Shown here piece by piece: positions 1 to 5,000 of a stretch of DNA of 5,000 nt. Below the pieces are notes generated by a model, which ran no database searches, was not told the origin of the DNA, and saw only the letters and a list, made by a program, of their open reading frames with translations. Each line of letters opens with the position of its first letter. Within the stretch, counting starts at the first letter, position 1. The stretch is taken from positions 1 to 5,000 of the forward strand of contig JAANWY010000396.1 of the NCBI GenBank assembly GCA_018263655.1, given 5' to 3'. This stretch comes from Anaerolineales bacterium (lineage in GTDB: Bacteria; Chloroflexota; Anaerolineae; Epilineales; JAANWY01). The translations under genes were made by a program, and so were the position numbers.

Positions 1-52
1 GGTTCCCTGGAGTCTGATGAGCGCGTGATCAAAGTGGGAAACGACGGCGGGC

Positions 53-81
53 ATTATACTATATCTTGTGAAGCTCGTCAA
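53..81 (-). promoter_or_regulatory. Near-consensus sigma-70 promoter firing leftward out of the window
   Basis: Read on the minus strand, a -35 of TTGACG (76-81, five of six) and a -10 of TATAAT (53-58, six of six) are separated by exactly 17 bases. Transcription would begin near position 45-46 and run left off the window. The bases just after the -10 are GC-rich, as in growth-rate-regulated promoters, but that is only suggestive. It lies well beyond the end of cdd, so it should serve a new transcript whose gene is not visible. No start codon with a ribosome binding site is seen in the 45 bases available. Confidence 0.8.
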
Positions 82-121
82 AACAGGGCTTTGACTGGTG
101 TGGCATCCCAAGTTTGTAAAG

Positions 122-162
122 GACGATTTGGTAAATCGTCGGGTCGAAATACCATTTCGACC
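122..162. repeat. Two tandem perfect hairpins between cdd and the leftward promoter
   Basis: Positions 122-140 form an 8-bp perfect stem with a three-base loop (GGT on the plus strand). After one base, 142-162 form a 9-bp perfect stem with a three-base loop (ACC on the plus strand). They lie about 40-80 bases beyond the cdd stop and 41 bases upstream of the -35 box of the leftward promoter. They may end transcripts of the cdd operon, but neither is followed by a proper T tract on either strand; only CTTT follows 122-140 on the minus strand. Palindromic protein-binding sites for the leftward promoter are an alternative. The structure is directly visible; the role is inference. Confidence 0.7.
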
Positions 163-202
163 TACATAACCCCGAAACATTGAGATGATGCTTTGGAAGG
201 TC

Positions 203-673
203 TTAAATTCTGGAATCCCCTGAATCTCTGGAGTGGGTGGTGGGGAGGTCGTCTGCACCGAAGGCGTCGGGGAGCAGGCCGGAGAGGGTGTAGGTCCTGA
301 CGTTGCCGGCTGCGTCGGCGACGAGGATGCGCAATGAACCGTTGTCAAACTCCTGCATCACCTGCCGGCATGCACCGCAAGGCGTGACGCCCGGCTCCGT
401 GACGACGGCGATGGTCTCGAACTCCTGTTCGCCCTGGGCCACCGCCTGAAAAATGGCATTGCGCTCAGCGCACAGACCCAGCGGATACACAGCGTTTTCG
501 ACGTTGGCTCCTGTGAAGACACGTCCCGACTTCGTCAAGAGCGCCGCACCCACTGGGAAGTTGGAATAAGGGACGTAGGCCAGCTCCCGGGCCTGCCGGG
601 CCAATTCTACCAACTGGTCATCGTCAACCTGCGGGTTGTCGTCGAGCTGCGAGTTGTGGGCGAACTCACTCAC
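203..673 (-). CDS. cdd: Cytidine deaminase, small tetrameric zinc type
   Basis: Hydrolyses cytidine and deoxycytidine to uridine and deoxyuridine in cytoplasmic pyrimidine salvage. The family signature is clear: the substrate-binding NVEN at residues 57-60, CAERNA at 68-73 (zinc ligand Cys68, catalytic Glu70) and PCGACRQ at 98-104 (zinc ligands Cys99 and Cys102). The late LLPDAFG at 133-139 is also typical. The three Cys ligands place it in the homotetrameric class rather than the dimeric E. coli class. At 156 residues it is longer than the usual roughly 125-135 because of an acidic leader of about 20 residues and a polar tail of about 15. The start is GTG, with a GAGG motif ten bases upstream inside the preceding gene. 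That GTG overlaps the upstream TGA as GTGA, so translational coupling is likely. An in-frame TTG at codon 21 would give a more usual length but lacks a ribosome binding site. Confidence 0.95.
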   Translation of the reverse strand: MSEFAHNSQLDDNPQVDDDQLVELARQARELAYVPYSNFPVGAALLTKSGRVFTGANVENAVYPLGLCAERNAIFQAVAQGEQEFETIAVVTEPGVTPCGACRQVMQEFDNGSLRILVADAAGNVRTYTLSGLLPDAFGADDLPTTHSRDSGDSRI

Positions 674-2031
674 GCTGCTGCGTCCTCGATCATGTCGCGG
701 TGGCTGTGGTTGTTCGCCTGACCAAGTTCGACGCCGCCATCGTCTGCAGCGGCTAATGCCTCTCGACGATTTCTGACGACCCGCACCTTTTTGATCCGCC
801 GGCCCACCACGGACATGACTTCGATAGTTACACCGTCGACGCGAATCTGCTCACCCTGCGCAGGAATCTTGCCCATTTCGCTGAACACCAAGCCGCCCAG
901 CGTATCGCCGTGCTCAGTCGGCAGACTCAACGACATCATACGGTTGACGTCGTCCAGGTCAACCCGAGCGTTGAAAATGATTTCATCTTCGCTGATCCGT
1001 TCCATGAATGGCTCTTCGCGGTCATACTCGTCCTGGATCTCGCCCACGATTTCTTCGATCAGGTCCTCGATGGTCACTAGGCCGGCTGTACCGCCGTACT
1101 CGTCCACCACAACGGCTATGTGAACTTTGAGCCGCTGGAGCTCCTGGAACAGCTCGTCTACGAACTTGGATTCGGGGATGAAGTACGGTTCGCGTACGAT
1201 ATCGCTGAGTGGTGTATCGGTCAGACCATCGCGCAGGTAGCTGAGCAAATCCTTTGCGTACAGAATGCCGATGATGTTGTCGATGTTCTTGTGATACACC
1301 GGAATGCGCGAGTGGCCGGCCTCGATCGTCGTGTCCAGCGCTTCGAGAAGCGACGTATCCGCTTCGACGGCGACGATGCTGATTCGGGGCACCATCACTT
1401 CCCGCGCCAGCGTCTCCCCGAGTTCGAAGATGCCGGCAATCATCTCTTTCTCGTCCTCTTCGATCAGACCATGCTCTTCGCCGGCCTCCACCAGCAGCCG
1501 AAGCTCCTCTTCGCTCATCAGCTCCCAGTCGACGGGTTGAGCATCTCCATCGGCCCTGCGATTGACACCTCGGGCCAGCAAGTCGTACAGGTAGACGATG
1601 GGCCATAACAGCGTGCTCACCAGATCCACCGGGCCTGCGACGACCGAGGCGACCTGCTCAGGTCGGCCGGCTGCCCAGGATTTTGGCACGATCTGAGCCA
1701 GAGCGATCAATAGTAGTGCAAAGGCCAAGAGGAAGGCAAACTCCAGCCAGCCTCTCTGTGTCAGGTGAACGGCTAGGAACGTGGCGGCACTGGCCGATCC
1801 GATGAGCCCCACACCGTTGAGGGTCAAGAGCGTCACCATCGATCGACGAGGATCGTCGAGAAGTGACTCGACCGCTGTGCTGCGGGATACACCGTGGCTA
1901 ATCAGTTCTCTCAACTGAGCCCGATTCAATGATGTTAGCGTTGTTTCTGCGGCCGCGGCTAGCGCCGTCAGGATCAGGAAGAAAACTAGAACTACGATAG
2001 GCAACCAGATACTACTGCTTGGATCTAACAC
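670..2031 (-). CDS. CNNM/CorC (HlyC) family membrane protein with CBS pair
   Basis: Predicted inner-membrane protein of the CNNM/CorC family, linked to Mg2+ or other divalent-cation efflux and homeostasis. Older annotations call these hemolysins, without good cause. Order of parts in 453 residues: DUF21/CNNM membrane domain at about 9-155 with hydrophobic segments near 9-28, 68-88, 97-116 and 130-153; acidic linker at 168-205; CBS1 at about 210-265 (EVMVPR at 211-216, SRIPVY at 241-246); CBS2 at about 275-332 (VVDEYGGTAGLVTIEDL at 308-324); CorC_HlyC C-terminal domain at about 343-420 with the DTLGGLV motif at 376-382; then a polar tail. The CBS pair is expected to bind a nucleotide such as Mg-ATP. 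The start is GTG, preceded by GTGAGG at a five-base spacing, with an in-frame TAA ten codons upstream and no ATG between. Its stop overlaps the cdd start. The family motif GE-x-x-PK reads AQIVPK here. The transported ion is not proven. Confidence 0.93.
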   Translation of the reverse strand: MLDPSSSIWLPIVVLVFFLILTALAAAAETTLTSLNRAQLRELISHGVSRSTAVESLLDDPRRSMVTLLTLNGVGLIGSASAATFLAVHLTQRGWLEFAFLLAFALLLIALAQIVPKSWAAGRPEQVASVVAGPVDLVSTLLWPIVYLYDLLARGVNRRADGDAQPVDWELMSEEELRLLVEAGEEHGLIEEDEKEMIAGIFELGETLAREVMVPRISIVAVEADTSLLEALDTTIEAGHSRIPVYHKNIDNIIGILYAKDLLSYLRDGLTDTPLSDIVREPYFIPESKFVDELFQELQRLKVHIAVVVDEYGGTAGLVTIEDLIEEIVGEIQDEYDREEPFMERISEDEIIFNARVDLDDVNRMMSLSLPTEHGDTLGGLVFSEMGKIPAQGEQIRVDGVTIEVMSVVGRRIKKVRVVRNRREALAAADDGGVELGQANNHSHRDMIEDAAA

Positions 2032-2201
2032 GATAGCCTCACGAATCTCTGGGAGTCGTTAAGAAGGGTTTGGAAAACCTGCTCTGAGGCCCGCCTGTCT
2101 GCGTGCGGGCCGTTGACACACCCGGGGACCTGTCTGCCTTCGGCCTGCTTGCGCGCTGCGCGCAGGCAAGCGGGTGCTGGGAGCAGTTTCCCGATCCCCT
2201 C
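2032..2201. other. Gap between glmU and the CNNM/CorC gene
   Basis: This 170-base gap is mostly the GC-rich inverted repeat at 2089-2175. A further small hairpin (GGTTT 2067-2071 with AAACC 2075-2079) lies between it and the downstream gene. I see no convincing minus-strand -35/-10 pair, so the CNNM-cdd pair may be read by transcription continuing from glmU. The Shine-Dalgarno sequence of the CNNM gene lies at 2037-2042. Confidence 0.5.
2089..2175. repeat. REP/MITE-like long imperfect inverted repeat after glmU
   Basis: Bases 2089-2108 can pair with 2156-2175: 19 of 20 positions pair in the plus-strand RNA sense, counting four G-U wobbles, with one mismatch (2095/2169). Nested within or competing with it are a perfect 7-bp hairpin (GGCCCGC 2088-2094 with GCGGGCC 2105-2111) and a perfect 6-bp hairpin with a three-base loop (2150-2155 with 2159-2164). 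The word CCTGTCTGC occurs twice inside (2094-2102 and 2129-2137). The flanks 2081-2088 and 2176-2183 agree at six of eight bases, which could be a decayed target duplication. It looks like a small non-coding repeat element. It could also slow or end glmU transcription, although no strong T tract follows on the minus strand. Confidence 0.55.
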
Positions 2202-3554
2202 TTAAGGATCCGAATCCTCTTTGTCCCTCACCCGAGCCGGCACGCCATAAGCCAGGCTGCGCGGTGGGACATCACGCGTGACGACCGAGCCGGCGCCCGT
2301 GCGCGCCTCCACACCGATATTCACCGGCGCAACGAGCATTGTGTCGCTGCCAACAAAAACTCGGTCTCCAATAACGGTCCGATGTTTCTTTTCACCATCG
2401 TAGTTGCACGTAATGGTGCCGGCGCCGATATTGGCATCTGCTCCGACCGTGGCGTCGCCCAAGTAGCTGAAGTGTCCCATCCTCACGCCTGGTCCGAGCG
2501 TCGAGTTCTTCACCTCTCCAAAGTTACCGATGTGGACGCCTCGTCCGAGGTGCGTACCGGGACGCATGTGAGAGTATGGGCCCATGTCGACGCTCTCCTC
2601 CAGCACCGCCTCCTCGACCACAGAGAAGACGATTTTGCATTCATCGCCGACCCGGCTGTCCCGAATCAGGGTTCCAGGTCCCAAGGTACAACGCTCACCA
2701 ACAACAGTCTGGCCTTGCAGGTATGTGTCTGGATAGAGAATGGTATCTATGCCGATGCTTACGTCCGCGTCAATCCAGGTCGATGAGGGATCGATCATCG
2801 TCACGCCAGCGTCCAGCCACCGCCGCCGAATCCGATCGCGCATGACGGCCTCGGCTTCGGCGAGTTGGGCACGGGTATTGATGCCCAGCGTCTCACGTGA
2901 GTTCTCGGCCAACAACGTCTCCACCTTGTGTCCATCGGCGAGAGCCACCTCGACGATGTCGGTGAGGTAGTACTCGCCAACCGGACTTGTCTCAATCCGT
3001 TCCAGGCTGGGCCAGAGCCACTCGGGGTCGAAGATGTAGAAACCAGGATTGACCTCTTGAATGGCTTTCTGTTCATCCGTCGCAACAGCTTCCTCGACGA
3101 TACCCATCATTCGGTTGTCTTGGCCGCGGATAATACGGCCGTAGCCTGTCGGGTCTTCGAGGCAGGTAGTGAGGAAGGTAATGGCCGGCCGGCCGGCCGC
3201 GTGTCGCTCTCGCATGGCTGACAACGTGGCCTGCGTGATGAGCGGCGTGTCACCGTAGAGCACCATGATGGCCTCGACCTCATCTCTGATATTGGACTGG
3301 GTCTGTTGCACAGCGTGGGCTGTGCCCAGTTGTTCAGACTGTTCGACATACGCCAATTCAGGCCCAAGGGATGCTTTCACCTCTTCCGATTCGCGCCCCA
3401 CGACGACGATCAGTTGTCGGGGACCCAGTGCTTCAGCCGCCTGTATGACGTGAGCAGTCATGGGCGTGCCGGCCACCGGATGCAGCACCTTGGGCTTCCG
3501 AGAATTGACCCGAGTGCCTTCACCGGCGGCCAAGACAATCACTGCAAACTTCAA
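2202..3554 (-). CDS. glmU: Bifunctional GlmU: glucosamine-1-P acetyltransferase / GlcNAc-1-P uridylyltransferase
   Basis: Makes UDP-GlcNAc in two steps: the C-terminal domain acetylates glucosamine-1-phosphate with acetyl-CoA, and the N-terminal domain then transfers UMP from UTP. The product feeds peptidoglycan and other envelope glycans. N-terminal pyrophosphorylase domain, about residues 1-228: LAAGEGTR at 8-15, QLGTAHA at 75-81, GDTP at 101-104 (Asp102 for metal), Glu154, Asn169, Asn226. C-terminal left-handed beta-helix of hexapeptide repeats, about 250-440: Arg331, Lys349, catalytic His361 in GHFSYLGD, Tyr364, NIGAGT at 375-380, CNYDG at 383-387, Ser403. These sit about two residues before their E. 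coli counterparts. Length is 450, normal for the family. The frame stays open to an ATG at 3602, but homology begins at KFAVIVLAAG. The TTG at 3554 has GAGGTG six bases upstream, so it is preferred. A minor oddity is NPGF at 169-172 where NTG or NAG is usual. Confidence 0.96.
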   Translation of the reverse strand: MKFAVIVLAAGEGTRVNSRKPKVLHPVAGTPMTAHVIQAAEALGPRQLIVVVGRESEEVKASLGPELAYVEQSEQLGTAHAVQQTQSNIRDEVEAIMVLYGDTPLITQATLSAMRERHAAGRPAITFLTTCLEDPTGYGRIIRGQDNRMMGIVEEAVATDEQKAIQEVNPGFYIFDPEWLWPSLERIETSPVGEYYLTDIVEVALADGHKVETLLAENSRETLGINTRAQLAEAEAVMRDRIRRRWLDAGVTMIDPSSTWIDADVSIGIDTILYPDTYLQGQTVVGERCTLGPGTLIRDSRVGDECKIVFSVVEEAVLEESVDMGPYSHMRPGTHLGRGVHIGNFGEVKNSTLGPGVRMGHFSYLGDATVGADANIGAGTITCNYDGEKKHRTVIGDRVFVGSDTMLVAPVNIGVEARTGAGSVVTRDVPPRSLAYGVPARVRDKEDSDP

Positions 3555-3560
3555 GATAGA

Positions 3561-3566
3561 CACCTC
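3561..3566 (-). promoter_or_regulatory. Ribosome binding site that sets the glmU TTG start
   Basis: On the minus strand GAGGTG lies six bases before TTG at 3554-3552, an optimal arrangement. The longer ATG option at 3602 has no comparable motif at a useful distance, and its extra 16 residues are not part of the GlmU fold. This motif is the main reason for choosing the shorter protein. Confidence 0.8.
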
Positions 3567-3656
3567 ACCAAAAACAAATGACCCAGGCGCGCACACGGCC
3601 ATATGCCGTATGTAGCCTCGGTCATGGACAGATCACGGGCAAGAAAATATGATCAG

Positions 3657-3683
3657 ATTGTACAGGTTGACCCAGCATTTCAA
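3657..3683 (-). promoter_or_regulatory. Candidate proximal glmU promoter
   Basis: On the minus strand TTGAAA (3678-3683, five of six to consensus) and TACAAT (3657-3662, five of six) are separated by 15 bases, two short of ideal. Transcription would start near 3650, giving a leader of about 95 bases before the glmU TTG. Both hexamers are good but the spacing lowers confidence. Confidence 0.45.
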
Positions 3684-3748
3684 AGGATACAACGCAAGAG
3701 CGCGAGAGAAGTCACAGGATGCACACAACAATCACCCGACTGCTAGTG

Positions 3749-3777
3749 ATTCTAGCACAACTGTGATGGAGGCGCAA
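3749..3777 (-). promoter_or_regulatory. Candidate distal glmU promoter with extended -10
   Basis: On the minus strand TGCTAGAAT gives an extended -10 (TAGAAT at 3749-3754, with TG one base before it). A weak -35, TTGCGC (3772-3777, three of six), lies 17 bases upstream. Transcription would start near 3742 and give a leader of nearly 190 bases. A short palindrome, GCTAG-TGATT-CTAGC (3742-3756), covers the -10 and the likely start and could be an operator. It may act together with, or instead of, the proximal promoter. Confidence 0.45.
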
Positions 3778-3784
3778 ACCCAAT

Positions 3785-3859
3785 TGGAGCGACGGGCGCA
3801 CGCAGACAGGAGACCTTCGGCCAGCATTGTAATAAGTCATTAGTGTGCCCTGGAGCGAC
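3785..3859. mobile_element. 57-bp MITE-like insertion footprint with 9-bp flanking repeats
   Basis: TGGAGCGAC occurs at 3785-3793 and again at 3851-3859. The 57 bases between them (3794-3850) begin with GGGCGCAC and end with GTGTGCCC, which are inverted repeats matching at seven of eight bases and abutting the direct repeats exactly. Near-matching ends inside a 9-bp duplication are the signature of a transposed element, here far too small to code for anything. The right-hand duplication shares its last base with the rpoD TAG stop, so the insertion would lie immediately after the gene. The unit also carries a 14-base word found in the inverted repeat after glmU. The sequence facts are direct; transposition is inference. 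Confidence 0.45.
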
Positions 3860-5000
3860 TATGAAAGGTAGTCGCGAAGGCGGCCGATGCGGTTGGGGTA
3901 GCGCAGGCGTCGCAGCGCTTCGGCCTCGATTTGCCGTATCCGTTCTCGCGTGACGCCGAATTTTTCGCCCACCTCTTTCAAGGTGTAGCTGCGACCGTCG
4001 GTCAGGCCAAAGCGCAATTTGAGTACTCTTGCCTCCCTAGTACTCAGAGCTGTCAGGATGCTCTCGATTTCTTCACGGAGCATATGCTGCAAGGTCAGCT
4101 CTGTCGGCGCCGGGATTCCCTGATCTTCGATGAAGTCGCCAAGTTCGCTGTCGCTCTCTTCCCCCACAGGTTTTTCCAGCGAAATAGGGCGTTGCGACAC
4201 ACGAAGCATCCACCTGACCTTGTGCGTGGGAAGATCAACTTCCCCGGCAATCTCCTCCGGAGTGGGAGAGCGCCCCAGCTTCTGCTCCAGCTGGTGCGAT
4301 GCACGGTACAGCCGGCGAATCCGATCGCTCATGTGCACCGGCACACGGATTGTTCGCCCCTGGTCAGCCACCGCACGCGTAATGGATTGCCGAATCCACC
4401 ACGTGGCATAGGTGCTGAACTTGTACCCGCGCCGGTAGTCGAATTTCTCCACCGCCCGCATGAGGCCCATGTTGCCTTCCTGGATCAAATCCAGGAGCGG
4501 CACACCCTGCCCCATGTACTTCTTCGCCAGGCTAATCACCAGTCGGGAGTTAGCGCGGATTAGGTGGTGTCTAGCCGCTTCGCCGTCTTCGATCTGTTGT
4601 TCAAGGAGTCGCTTCTGGAGGGAGTCGTAACCGTTGTCCGTGCTGAGTTTTTCCCGGGCTTGACATCCGCGTTCCAGCCGTTGTGCTAGCTGAACTTCCT
4701 CCTCGGTTGTCAGCAGAGGGATGGTGCTGACTTCACGCAAGTAGAGGCTAATTGTATCATCACTATCAATGTTGGTCAGATCGTAAGCGGGTGTTCCATT
4801 GTCAGTTGCGCCGGCTGCCTTGTCGGTATCGGCCGGCGCTGTTTCCAACACGTCGATACCTTCTTCATGCAGGAATTCTTCAATCGTTTCCAGATATTCC
4901 TCTGGTTCCGGGAAGACAGCCAAGATATCGTCGATAGTGAGGTAACCCTGTTCGCGCCCCTCCTGCAGTAGTTCTTGAAGCAGCGCCTTGATGTGACCGT
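3859..5000 (-). CDS. rpoD: Primary sigma-70 factor RpoD/SigA, 5' end outside window
   Basis: The housekeeping sigma subunit, which brings RNA polymerase core to -35/-10 promoters. The frame is open to the window edge with no stop, giving 379 full residues; numbering here starts at the first full codon. Region 1.1 is partly visible at 1-50 (EQGYLTIDDI at 16-25), so the TTG at 4923 within it is not the start. Then come region 1.2 at 81-113 (DTISLYLREV), region 2 at about 142-215 (DLIQEGNMGLMRAVEKFDYRR, 170-190; YATWWIRQSITRA, 197-209), region 3 at about 220-292 including the 3.2 finger near DFIED, and region 4 at about 307-366 with the helix-turn-helix TLKEVGEKFGVTRERIRQIE at 339-358. Region 1.1 together with the canonical region 2.4 marks it as the primary factor rather than a heat-shock or ECF sigma. 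The spacer between regions 1.2 and 2.1 is only about 25 residues, unlike E. coli. The stop is TAG. Genes upstream cannot be seen. Confidence 0.97.
   Translation of the reverse strand, partial: GHIKALLQELLQEGREQGYLTIDDILAVFPEPEEYLETIEEFLHEEGIDVLETAPADTDKAAGATDNGTPAYDLTNIDSDDTISLYLREVSTIPLLTTEEEVQLAQRLERGCQAREKLSTDNGYDSLQKRLLEQQIEDGEAARHHLIRANSRLVISLAKKYMGQGVPLLDLIQEGNMGLMRAVEKFDYRRGYKFSTYATWWIRQSITRAVADQGRTIRVPVHMSDRIRRLYRASHQLEQKLGRSPTPEEIAGEVDLPTHKVRWMLRVSQRPISLEKPVGEESDSELGDFIEDQGIPAPTELTLQHMLREEIESILTALSTREARVLKLRFGLTDGRSYTLKEVGEKFGVTRERIRQIEAEALRRLRYPNRIGRLRDYLS

Larger units (their letters stand above)
1..202. other. Intergenic region left of cdd
   Basis: No coding region is supported here. 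The segment contains the two hairpins at 122-162 and the minus-strand promoter at 53-81. Bases 1-45 would be the 5' end of a transcript continuing out of the window. I looked for a tRNA (T-arm and anticodon-arm patterns) on both strands and saw none. Bases 163-202 show nothing recognisable. Confidence 0.6.
3555..3858. other. Gap between rpoD and glmU
   Basis: This 304-base gap holds, in the direction of transcription, the MITE-like unit next to the rpoD stop, two candidate glmU promoters, a possible 24-codon upstream reading frame at 3551-3625, and the glmU ribosome binding site. No canonical terminator (GC hairpin plus T tract) is visible for rpoD. A plus-strand frame of 64 codons at 3649-3843 has no ribosome binding site and no recognisable protein, so I do not call it. 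Confidence 0.55.

Noticed and set aside
14..45. Hammerhead-ribozyme-like CTGATGAG followed by GAAAC on the plus strand
   Set aside because: The bases between the two core motifs do not form a stem II, and no stem III or cleavage triplet follows.
2088..2111. Calling the 7-bp GC hairpin a rho-independent terminator for glmU
   Set aside because: The loop is ten bases and the nearest T run (four T) on the minus strand is about ten bases past the stem. It is better treated as part of the larger inverted repeat.
2113..2118. TTGACA on the plus strand in the glmU-CNNM gap
   Set aside because: It matches a -35 box, but no -10-like hexamer lies 15-19 bases downstream, and no plus-strand gene follows.
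2103..2786. Plus-strand frame of 227 codons starting in the glmU-CNNM gap
   Set aside because: Nearly all of it lies antisense to glmU, whose protein is fully accounted for. It has no family resemblance and no ribosome binding site.
3600..3602. ATG start for glmU at 3602
   Set aside because: It would add 16 residues unlike GlmU and lacks a well-placed ribosome binding site; the TTG at 3554 has GAGGTG six bases upstream.
3715..3840. Minus-strand 42-codon frame just after rpoD
   Set aside because: It has no ribosome binding site, crosses the repeat unit and the distal promoter, and resembles no protein I recognise.
3649..3843. Plus-strand frame of 64 codons opposite the glmU leader
   Set aside because: It has no ribosome binding site and no recognisable motif, is low-complexity and polar, and runs through the promoter region and the repeat unit. 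It is most likely a chance open frame.
4752..4923. Starting rpoD at the TTG at 4923
   Set aside because: The frame continues upstream without a stop, and the 25 residues before the TTG match sigma region 1.1 (EQGYLTIDDI), so the gene extends past the right edge.

Overview
The window is a housekeeping stretch of a bacterial chromosome. Four protein genes all lie on the minus strand, so transcription runs from right to left. They are the 3' part of the primary sigma factor gene (rpoD/sigA, cut by the right edge), glmU, a CNNM/CorC-type membrane protein with a CBS pair, and cdd. Base composition is moderately GC-rich. Three consecutive genes appear to start at TTG or GTG. The sigma factor has a short region 1.1 and only a small spacer between regions 1.2 and 2.1, which argues against beta- or gamma-proteobacteria. 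A Chloroflexota-like or other deep-branching bacterium would fit, but that is a weak inference.

Layout from right to left in the direction of transcription: rpoD (5000 to 3859, 5' end outside); a 304-base gap (3858-3555) holding a small transposon-like footprint and two candidate promoters for glmU; glmU (3554-2202); a 170-base gap (2201-2032) dominated by a GC-rich long inverted repeat; the CNNM/CorC gene (2031-670); cdd (673-203), overlapping the previous gene by four bases; and a 202-base left gap with two perfect hairpins and a near-consensus promoter firing out of the window.

Functionally, RpoD directs most transcription, GlmU makes UDP-GlcNAc for the cell envelope, the CNNM protein probably handles divalent metal (Mg2+) transport or homeostasis, and Cdd salvages pyrimidines. 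The CNNM and cdd genes form a translationally coupled pair. glmU may be co-transcribed with them, since no convincing promoter is seen in the glmU-CNNM gap.

I found no defence system, CRISPR array, phage, toxin or novel gene cluster. What stands out is in the gaps: a 57-bp unit with near-matching ends and 9-bp flanking repeats next to the rpoD stop, a related sequence word inside the inverted repeat after glmU, and twin hairpins whose stems differ by compensating A/T swaps.
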